NCBI GenBank assembly: GCA_918797485.1
Contig: CAKKNE010000003.1
Location: 3,100,001-3,164,000, forward strand
Reading direction: 5' to 3'
Length of the DNA: 64,000 bases
Origin: Pelagomonas calceolata
Taxonomy: Eukaryota; Sar; Pelagophyceae; Pelagomonadales; Pelagomonadaceae
Both the position numbers and the translations under genes were made by a program. Shown here one piece after another: positions 22,116 to 28,770 of the stretch (the stretch's first letter is position 1; each line of letters begins with the position of its first letter). Under the pieces are notes generated by a model, which did no database searches, was not told the origin of the DNA, and was given only the letters and a program-made list of their open reading frames with translations.

Positions 22116-22596
22116 ATTGCTCCTTTTTTGGTAGGCGCGGCCCTAGGTAGTCCCGCGCGCGGCCGGCTGAGACTTAGGGCTTGACCAGGGCTTCTTTCCG
22201 CGGCCGTAGGAGCGTAGCAGGCGGTGGCGCGTAGGTGATCAAGCCAAAGGACTCGATGCTCAAGCAGGCTAGTGCCTTACAAGCTAGACACGAATCGCCT
22301 CCGGAGCCTTCTCTCCCGCTCCTGACTCGTCACACGGTGGCGGAGGACGTCGGCGCAGCAAAAAGAATGACTAAAACCCGCCAAATACGGCTTGTCGTTG
22401 CTTGCGAATTGCGGCGCCGGTTGCTCACCGCAGCAGGCCGCGCGCGGACCGTAACCACGCTGCGCGAAGCTCGATCAAGGCCTATTGTGCTGCTGTGGCA
22501 GCGGCAGGACGCGGACGCACGCTACGCGCCGAAGGACGGGCAAACTGTGCCAAACTACCGTTAAAAGCAAATTACTGAGCGCACGCGCAGCGCGCG
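22116..22596. other. Divergent intergenic region
   Basis: It lies between NDUFS4 (minus) and the Cys-containing hypothetical gene (plus). It contains palindrome copy 3. A 109-residue frame inside has no domain and atypical composition, and I do not call it. Confidence 0.5.
22268..22287 (+). promoter_or_regulatory. Intergenic palindrome, copy 3
   Basis: GCTAGTGCCTTACAAGCTAG, a shortened form lacking the GCC before the right arm. It lies 153 bp upstream of the NDUFS4 ATG and about 320 bp from the divergent ATG at 22609. Confidence 0.5.
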
Positions 22597-22608
22597 GTGA
22601 GAAGCGAC

Positions 22609-23394
22609 ATGTCTTGCACTAACAACAATTGCAGCGGTGGCTGCGGCACGTCGCACACACGAAGGAGGGGTGTGTCATTCGGGACGCCGCCGCTCGGTTT
22701 CAGCCCCTCGGGCGGTGCGCCGCGGAGCCGCGGATCTCAAAAGAAGCGGTGCAAGTCCGTGGCCGCAGCGGCTGCTACTTCCCGTGGCGCTGCGGTATTC
22801 CTAGTCGGCGAGGTCGAGTGTGTGTTGATGACCTGCACGATGTGCCGGTGCACGTTCGTGTCTGTGCTCGACGGCGTTCCTTGCTGTAATAGGGTGGATT
22901 GCGTGCGGGCCACCCGCGAGATGGACTGGATGCGGTACAAGCTCGGTCTCGGGGCGACGCATTTACCGTCGGCGCCCTGGAGCGCGCGCGCCGCGGCCCG
23001 CACTACCTGTAGTAACGGGCTTCTTCCTGCGCCCGCGACGACGTCTACGACCACGCAGACCGTCGACAAGGTGGCGGGCCCGGCGGCCTTCGTGGGGACA
23101 TCGCCGACCCCTAGAAGCAGGAAGTCGTCGCGCGAGCGAGGACTACCAGCCGTCCGCCGCGACGCCCGAATCAAGACGTTTGCCAAAGGTCGTCTTGATG
23201 ACCTTTGGCAAACCGCGGAACAGCTTCGTGTGTGCCTTCGTGCCTTTCTTGGGCGCCCATCCGTCGGGGATATCGTCCACCGATATTGTCTCGACGTTAA
23301 CGACCTCGTAGAGCGCGATTCGCCCTTCCTTTTTCATGTCGTGACGGAGCCGCATGAGCTTGAGAACCGCCTCCTCGGCCCCTTCGTCCAATGA
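22609..23394 (+). CDS. Hypothetical Cys-rich protein, 3' end uncertain
   Basis: The frame opens at the ATG at 22609 (MSCTNNNCSGGCGTSHTRRR). It carries a possible zinc-binding cluster, CTMCRCTFVSVLDGVPCC then NRVDC, followed by REMDWMRYKLGLGA. This central part looks protein-like, but beyond about 23140 the frame runs antisense to the well-supported SUMO-fold gene. The true end is therefore probably nearer, through an unseen splice or because the gene is broken. I recognise no family. Codon use is less GC-extreme than in neighbouring genes, which lowers confidence. Confidence 0.3.
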   Translation: MSCTNNNCSGGCGTSHTRRRGVSFGTPPLGFSPSGGAPRSRGSQKKRCKSVAAAAATSRGAAVFLVGEVECVLMTCTMCRCTFVSVLDGVPCCNRVDCVRATREMDWMRYKLGLGATHLPSAPWSARAAARTTCSNGLLPAPATTSTTTQTVDKVAGPAAFVGTSPTPRSRKSSRERGLPAVRRDARIKTFAKGRLDDLWQTAEQLRVCLRAFLGRPSVGDIVHRYCLDVNDLVERDSPFLFHVVTEPHELENRLLGPFVQ

Positions 23395-24453
23395 TGATGT
23401 CCATACATGGTTGTTTCCGCGGGTAAAACCATCTGGTAGCCGCACGTCCGTCGTGAGCTCGTTAACCGTTTTCATTACGACGTCTTCCTCCCGTAGGTTC
23501 AGCTGACCGACTTTGCGGGCTTTAGCTTTCGCTTTCAAGGGCTTCTCGCCCTCTGGGACATCTGCAGATGGGAAAACCTCCGTCGAACCACCGCCGCCGC
23601 CGCTCTGCTCACGATAACAATACAAAGTAGCGCTGCTGCCGAGGTCCTGGTCCTCTGGAGACAAGCGCGGGCGCATCAAGCAGCCTTCCTCGTTGAGAAT
23701 ACGGAGCTTGCTGGGGCAGTCACCCACCGCCTGCGTGCAAATCGACCGTCGGATGCGCAGGCTCGTATATCACTCCGTCGATCGAATGATTAGGAAACGG
23801 CATCGCCGCACCATCGAGCAGACGCCGCGTCGATGGCGCGGAGATCGACGCGTCGGAAGGCACCGCAAACACATGATGTGCGCGCCGCCCTATACAGAGC
23901 CCAAGGACTCCCACACGTCTGACAAGGGCATCGTCTTGCGGCACGAGTACACGAAGCAGTTGCCCGTGCTCATATCTTCGACTTTGAGTTCGACGGTATC
24001 CGCGCAGGACCCCATGGACGTGGCCGCGAGCACGGTCGACGCCTTCGCTGCAGCGGGCGCGGCGGCGAAACATGCTTCACGCACACCAGTCAAGTTTGTG
24101 CCATCGCCGAAGTGGACGGTGTACGTCGCATCGGCATGGAGGGCCATCGACGAGTAGCTTCTTGCGCGGCGATGGCGTCGTCGCCGCGCCTCTCTCGCCG
24201 GGGCGGTGCCGTCCAGGGCGAAGTCAATAATAATGACCCAGGGACGAGGCGACGGACCATGCCAGAGCCAAATGCTGGTGTAGATGGCTGCGGGGACGAC
24301 GACGGCGCCGACCTCAACCACGCTTGTGGCGTCCACCCCCGCGATGGACGAAACGTCGAGCAGCGTAGGCACCTCTCCTGACCGCAAGGAGCTGGGACTG
24401 TGGACGAAGTTCGCGACGAGCATCAGGAAGGTGGATTTCACCATGTGCGCCAT
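23143..24453 (-). CDS. SUMO-like (Rad60-SLD type) domain protein, two exons split by an introner
   Basis: Exon 1 is 24453-23896 and exon 2 is 23730-23143, giving 381 residues. The join falls inside a ubiquitin-like fold. Exon 1 ends ELKVEDMSTGNCF..., RKTMPLSDVWESLGS; exon 2 continues AVGDCPSKLRILNEEG and ends the fold with ATLYCYREQSGGGGG. Against human SUMO2/3 (plskLmkaYcerqG...iRF...VFQQQTGG) the spliced protein aligns across the junction without a gap, which fixes the splice sites. A diglycine-like run ends the fold but about 140 residues follow, so it is a domain protein rather than a processed modifier. The N-terminal 100 residues carry hydrophobic stretches (STFLMLVANFV; VEVGAVVVPAAIYTSIWLW). 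I do not recognise the C-terminal domain (VVNVETISVDDIPDGW, LFRGLPKVIKTTFGKRL). The start is the first ATG; a GTG lies 39 bases upstream. Confidence 0.75.
23179..23212. repeat. Perfect 13-bp inverted repeat inside coding sequence
   Basis: TTTGCCAAAGGTC (23179-23191) pairs perfectly with GACCTTTGGCAAA (23200-23212) across an 8-base loop. A second 8-bp pair (TCAAGACG 23171-23178 and CGTCTTGA 23191-23198) overlaps it. It codes for LPKVIKTTFGK near the C-terminus of the SUMO-fold gene. Confidence 0.85.
23731..23887 (-). mobile_element. Introner-type element forming the intron of the SUMO-fold gene
   Basis: On the minus strand the right end is GATTTGCACGCAG and the left end CGGCGCGCACATCA, decayed versions of CTGCGTGGAAATCA and its complement. 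Internally CCATCGAGCAGACG and CGTCGATGG form the same stem as the other copies. Candidate target duplications are GTATAGGG (23895-23888) and GCGGTGGG (23730-23723), only 4 of 8 identical, so this is an old insertion. The 165-base intron (23895-23731) starts with the GT of the upstream duplication and ends with the CAG of the element. Confidence 0.65.
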
Positions 24454-24671
24454 CTTGTAGTGTGATGGGATGGGGGGCGGGCGGTACTCCACTCACCCGC
24501 GCAGGGGCAGCACGGTGGGGAGCAGCAACCGCGCGCCGGGCTGCCTCGGGTCCGCAGCGGCGTCTGGCTGTGCCACGCTTTTCATGGCTAGTGCGTCGAC
24601 ACGCTAGGTGTTTTATACTCATCCTAGGGGTTGTTTTGGTTTTGAAGGTTCTGAGGTTTGAGGTTTAAGGA

Positions 24672-24717
24672 CGAGCTGTTCGGGCATTTTGCCCACCATA
24701 CTAGCCCGAACAGCTCG
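24672..24717. repeat. 14-bp perfect inverted repeat (hairpin)
   Basis: CGAGCTGTTCGGGC (24672-24685) and GCCCGAACAGCTCG (24704-24717) are exact complements separated by an 18-base loop. This is a very stable hairpin in DNA or RNA. It lies in a divergent promoter region, with no flanking gene to explain it. Confidence 0.85.
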
Positions 24718-24804
24718 CGAGACGTCTCCCTCGTGTCGGCTTCAGATTGATTCCTGAACGAGGGTGGCAGGTGGTCTCACTCGCAAGCCGCTGCAAGCGT
24801 GATT

Positions 24805-24828
24805 CCTAGTGTCTTTACAACCGCTAGC
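24805..24828 (+). promoter_or_regulatory. Intergenic palindrome, copy 4
   Basis: CCTAGTGTCTTTACAACCGC then TAGC, with one extra T in the centre. It lies between the divergent SUMO-fold gene and the decarboxylase gene, about 370 bp from the latter's ATG. Confidence 0.5.
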
Positions 24829-25198
24829 GCACTTTTAGTTTTTTTTGCGAGCCGAGCAACGCCGAGTCTTTGCTCCTCCGTGCGTACATCCTCGCGCCGG
24901 CCGCCAGTGCATCGCCCTAACCAAACGAAAAGCGTGTCGTGCGTCGTTGCTGTGGGCGAAACGCCGACGAGGTGACGCTGTTTGGAGCAGCCTGACGAGC
25001 ACTAAGGCTGGGGAGTTTAAGACAAAGCTAAAGATAAATCACTTGCGATCGAGCCCCGGGCCTCCTGAGCTCGCGGGTTTCTACGTCGACAGCCATTTTT
25101 GCGCGCCTCCAGCGCTAAAATAGGCCTGAGCTATTGCAAGCCCAAGCTCATCAAATCAAGTAGTCACGCCGCGCGCGTCGAACGGTGCAGCCTCGACC

Positions 25199-26623
25199 AT
25201 GGTGCCGCCCCCCCCGCCGCACCCCAAGCCGCTCGAGGTCTTCGACATGGCGTCGGCGCTGGCGCCGACGAACATCGCCGTCGTCAAGTACTGGGGCAAG
25301 GACGCGGCCCGGGGCGGCAACACGCCGATCAACTCCTCTGCCTCGCTCACGCTCGACCCCAACGATTTGCGCGCGGAGACCGTCATGGTCGCGTCGCCGG
25401 AGCTCAGGAGCGACGAGCTCTATTTAAATGGAAGGAAGGTCGACGTGAAGGGCGACGGCACGCACGCCAAGCGGTTGAGACGGTGCCTCGCGACGATGCG
25501 GCGGCGCTGCGCCAAGGCCAAGCACCCGCCGCGCTCGTCGAGAGCGACGTCGAGCGAGGAGCTCTCAAGGTGGGGCGTGCGCGTCGTGAGCCGCAACACG
25601 TTCCCGACGGCCGCGGGCCTCGCCTCGTCGGCGGCGGGCTACGCCGCGCTGGTCCGGTGCGCGTCCGAACTTTACGGCGTCCGCGACACGCCCTCCTTCT
25701 CGCTGAGCGCGACGGCGCGCGAGGGCTCGGGGTCGGCGTGCCGGAGCTTGGATGGTGGTCTGGTGGCGTGGCGGAAGGGGTGCCGCGCGGACCGCGCCGA
25801 CTCGAAGGCCGAGCAGCTCTTCGACGAGCGGCACTGGCCCGACCTCCGCTGCGTCATCATCGTGGCGTCGGCGGCGGAGAAGGAGACGCCGTCGACGGAG
25901 GGCATGCAGCGGAGCGTCGCCACCTCGCCCTTCCTGACGCACCGCGCCGAGGCCGTCGCCGAGCCGCGGCTCCTGGACCTGCAGAAGGCCTTCCGGCAGC
26001 GCAACTTCGAGCGCTTCGGCGAGCTGACGATGCGCGACTCGAACAGCTTCCACGCCACGTGCCTCGACACGTTCCCGCCCATCTTCTACCTGAACGAGGT
26101 CTCGAAGCGGGCGATCACGTGCGTCCACGCGTTCAACGCCGCGCAGAAGCGCACGCGCGCGGCGTACACCTTCGACGCGGGCCCGAACGCCGTGGTCTTC
26201 TGCGAGAACGAGGCCGCCGCGGACGCCTTCGCGGCGCTGGCCGCGACGTGCTTCCTGGGCGCCGACCTCTCGCGGCGGGGCCTCCGGGGCCTCACGAACG
26301 CGCCCGAGAAGCTGGCGCGGGCCTGCCGCGCGAACCCGCCCTCGGACGCGCTGCTCGAGGCCTGTGGCGACAAGCGGGGCGGCGCGACGATGATGTACCT
26401 CACCAGGGTCGGCGGCGGCGCCGCGGCGCCGCTCGCGGACTCGGCGCGCGACGCGCTCGTGGACGCGTCGGATGGCACGCCCCAGGCGCGGGGGCGGGAG
26501 GCGTGGCAGCGCGCCGCGCCGCCGCCGCCGCCCGCGTCCGGCGCGCCGCGCGTGCTCCGAGTCGTCGTCGCCGTCGTCGCCGTCGTCTGGGCCGGGTCGC
26601 TCCTCGCGCGGCGGAAGGTGTAA
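25199..26623 (+). CDS. MVD: Mevalonate diphosphate decarboxylase with C-terminal membrane segment
   Basis: This enzyme converts mevalonate 5-diphosphate to isopentenyl diphosphate, CO2 and phosphate, using ATP, at the end of the mevalonate pathway. Signatures include APTNIAVVKYWGKD and NTPINSSASLTLD at the N-terminus, the GHMP kinase loop FPTAAGLASSAAGYAA, GSGSACRSLDGGLVAW, then STEGMQRSVATSPFLTHR, DSNSFHATCLDT and FDAGPNAVVF. At 474 residues it is longer than the usual 390-420. The extra part is a Pro/Ala linker and a C-terminal hydrophobic helix (VLRVVVAVVAVVWAGSLLAR then RKV), which looks like a tail anchor. The ATG at 25199 gives a short proline run before the conserved core; an internal ATG at 25247 would also retain the core. 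Confidence 0.95.
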   Translation: MVPPPPPHPKPLEVFDMASALAPTNIAVVKYWGKDAARGGNTPINSSASLTLDPNDLRAETVMVASPELRSDELYLNGRKVDVKGDGTHAKRLRRCLATMRRRCAKAKHPPRSSRATSSEELSRWGVRVVSRNTFPTAAGLASSAAGYAALVRCASELYGVRDTPSFSLSATAREGSGSACRSLDGGLVAWRKGCRADRADSKAEQLFDERHWPDLRCVIIVASAAEKETPSTEGMQRSVATSPFLTHRAEAVAEPRLLDLQKAFRQRNFERFGELTMRDSNSFHATCLDTFPPIFYLNEVSKRAITCVHAFNAAQKRTRAAYTFDAGPNAVVFCENEAAADAFAALAATCFLGADLSRRGLRGLTNAPEKLARACRANPPSDALLEACGDKRGGATMMYLTRVGGGAAAPLADSARDALVDASDGTPQARGREAWQRAAPPPPPASGAPRVLRVVVAVVAVVWAGSLLARRKV

Positions 26624-26652
26624 TATTCTCACAGATTATATACTTAACACGT

Positions 26653-27600
26653 CTAGTCACCCTCGTCGCCGCCGCTCGCCTCGAGGCGCGCGAGCCACTC
26701 GCGGGCCGCGCTCTGGGCCTCGGGCGCCCAAGCGTCCGCGCGGTCCGCGAAGCCCGGGGTCAGGGCCGGCGGCGCGCCGAGCCCTCGCATGGAACAGGCG
26801 ACCTGGTTCCAGCCCCCCAAGAGGCGCTCCTGCAAGACGGTCTCCAGCCGCAGGAGCTCGCGCTCGGCGGGCTCGCCCCCGCCCGCGTCGTAGGCCGCGT
26901 GCCAGAGCTGCTTCGCGGCCGCCGCCGCGTCGGGGCTCCCCTTGGCAACGCGCCGCGCGAACTCCAGCGCCGCGTCGAAGGCCGAGCCCTCGACGACGCG
27001 CGTGACCAAGCCGAGCTCCAGGGCCTCGCGCGCGCCGACGACCCGGCCCGACGTCGTCAGCTCGAGCGCGACGTCTCGCCGCGTCAGCTCGCGCAGCGCG
27101 GCCGTCGCGCCCATGTCGGGCACGAGCCCCCACTTGGCCTCCATGACCGACAGCTTCGCGTCCTCCGCCGCGACGCGGACGTCGGCGCCGAGCGCGATCT
27201 GCAGGCCGCCGCCGAAGCACGCGCCGTGGACCGCGGCGACGACGGGGCACGGCACGCCGCGCCAGAGGTAGGACACGGCCTGCGCGAGGTTCGCCGCCTC
27301 GCCGTCCGCACGCTCGAGCAGCTCGGCGCAGTTCGCCTTCGCGCGGAGCGGGTGCATGACGCCCTTCACGTCGAGGCCCGCGCAGAAGGCGCGCCCCGCG
27401 CCCCGGAGCACGACGCACCTCACGCTCGCGTCGTCGCGCAGCTTGCGCGCCGCGTCCCGCACGCCGCGAAAGGCCGCCATGTTCAGCGCATTGAGCTTCT
27501 CGGGGCGGTCGAGCGTGACCACTGCTATGTGCTTGTCTACGCGTTCGACGCGCACCGAGAGCCGTCTCCGCGGCGCGACACGAGTGACTGCTCGGCGCAT
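26653..27600 (-). CDS. Enoyl-CoA hydratase/isomerase (crotonase) family protein
   Basis: The 315-residue protein opens with a basic presequence-like segment (MRRAVTRVAPRRRLSVRVER), so a mitochondrial site is likely. Crotonase motifs follow: VVTLDRPEKLNALNM, the oxyanion-hole segment GRAFCAGLDVKGV and the signature AAVHGACFGGGLQIALGADV. The catalytic region KWGLVPDMGATAAL has Asp rather than the usual pair of Glu residues, which favours an isomerase-like or 3-hydroxyacyl-CoA role over classical ECHS1 hydratase. A C-terminal helical extension is rich in Ala, Glu and Arg. It is convergent with the MVD gene, with 29 bp between stop codons. Confidence 0.9.
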   Translation of the reverse strand: MRRAVTRVAPRRRLSVRVERVDKHIAVVTLDRPEKLNALNMAAFRGVRDAARKLRDDASVRCVVLRGAGRAFCAGLDVKGVMHPLRAKANCAELLERADGEAANLAQAVSYLWRGVPCPVVAAVHGACFGGGLQIALGADVRVAAEDAKLSVMEAKWGLVPDMGATAALRELTRRDVALELTTSGRVVGAREALELGLVTRVVEGSAFDAALEFARRVAKGSPDAAAAAKQLWHAAYDAGGGEPAERELLRLETVLQERLLGGWNQVACSMRGLGAPPALTPGFADRADAWAPEAQSAAREWLARLEASGGDEGD

Positions 27601-27785
27601 GGCTCTTTGGTAGATGGGCGTCCCGGTGGCAAGTTATTAATCGAGTCAGTGTCCGTATACGCGGTAGCATCAAGCACATCTATGGCACCCTTGAACAGTC
27701 GACAGTGCACATAGTACACTATCGTCGCGTGAAGCCACTGCTTCATTGCACGTGTTTGGCCAGCTGGCAGCACATCAACAAAACG

Positions 27786-28376
27786 ATGCAGCGCCACCAC
27801 GCCAGCCTCGCCGTCCTCAGCTTGGCAGCAGCATGCTCGGGCCTGACGACGACAGTAACCAAGACGCTCCCGGCGCCGCCGCCCGCGCCGCGACTGACGG
27901 CCGCCGACGAGGCGCTGCTGCGGCGGTCGGGCCGCGTCGAGCGCGTCGAACGGGACGGCCGCGTCGGCGCGGCCTGGGCCGTCGTCGACAGCGCGATGGC
28001 CGCCGACGACGCGTGGACGGTCATCCGCGAGGTCGAGAACTACGACCGGACGATCCGCGGCGTCAAGGCGGCGGCGCTGAAGCCGGCGACGGCGCCGGAC
28101 GTGGTCCGCGCGGGCTTCCAGCTGACGAAGCTGCGGCTGCCCGCGAATTTGGCCTTCGAGGTCAGCGGCCCGCGCGAGCTCACGGTGGCCCTCGACGCCG
28201 ACGCGCGGAACGTCGCCATCGAGCGGCTCGCGGGCGCCTGGCGCGTCGAGGAACGGGAGGGCGGCGGCTGCCGCGTCTCCCTGGCCGCGCGCGTCGAGGC
28301 GTGCCGCGTCGTGCCCGCGCGGGTCGTCGACTACGTCGCCGAGCGGGCGCTCCGGCGCGCGACGAAGTGGCTCTAG
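27786..28376 (+). CDS. START-like (SRPBCC / polyketide cyclase) domain protein with signal peptide
   Basis: The ATG at 27786 begins MQRHHASLAVLSLAAACSGL, a signal peptide. The mature part has the features of a START-like fold of the polyketide-cyclase or coenzyme Q-binding type: AWAVVDSAMAADDAWTVIRE, VENYDRTIRGV, GFQLTKLRLPANLAFEV, RLAGAWRVEEREGGGCRVSL and a long C-terminal helix (VVDYVAERALRRATKWL). Such proteins bind hydrophobic ligands in a helix-grip pocket. With a signal peptide in an alga bearing a secondary plastid, it may be secreted or sent to the plastid. No ligand can be assigned. An upstream in-frame start at 27705 would bury the signal peptide. Confidence 0.8.
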   Translation: MQRHHASLAVLSLAAACSGLTTTVTKTLPAPPPAPRLTAADEALLRRSGRVERVERDGRVGAAWAVVDSAMAADDAWTVIREVENYDRTIRGVKAAALKPATAPDVVRAGFQLTKLRLPANLAFEVSGPRELTVALDADARNVAIERLAGAWRVEEREGGGCRVSLAARVEACRVVPARVVDYVAERALRRATKWL

Positions 28377-28770
28377 GAGGTTGTTTTTAACTTGATGGTT
28401 GTGTGATTTATATCAGGCAGGCTTAGTAGTACCGAGACGACAACCGACACCCCCTGAGGGAGGGCGGCCGTCGTCGATGGAGTTTGGCCGCCGTCGACGG
28501 TGTAGACGGCTGCCTCAAAGTAAGTCGCGACAACGCATCCTCTGCTACACTCACTATTGCACTCACATCCACGTCAACGGCTGTAAAATTTGACATGGTG
28601 GAGGAACACGACGATGACGACAAGGGTGACGACATCCCACTGCTGCTGCTGGATGTCCGATGACGCGGAATCGGATGGCTCTTCTTACCTCCCGACGTTG
28701 ATCGGCCTCGACGGCCATCAGAGATCTGAGCGTGCGGGCTCCGGGCGGTATAGGGACTATTCCGCGTGGC
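28377..28770. other. Convergent intergenic region, nothing recognised
   Basis: It lies between the 3' ends of the START-like gene and the polycystin gene. Short frames of up to 70 residues on either strand show no domain. Around 28480-28580 the sequence is less GC-rich. Confidence 0.4.

Larger units (their letters stand above)
24454..25198. other. Divergent intergenic region with strong hairpin
   Basis: It lies between the SUMO-fold gene (minus) and mevalonate diphosphate decarboxylase (plus). It holds a 14-bp perfect hairpin (24672-24717) and palindrome copy 4. T-rich and G-rich runs (GGTTGTTTTGGTTTTGAAGG) lie around 24630. No further gene is seen. Confidence 0.5.

Noticed and set aside
22235-22564. 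A 109-residue frame upstream of the Cys-rich hypothetical gene
   Set aside because: No domain, and it overlaps the palindrome copy and the likely promoter.
25099-27714. An 871-codon plus-strand frame spanning the MVD gene and part of the hydratase gene
   Set aside because: It overlaps two clear genes on both strands and its translation is low in complexity with no motif.
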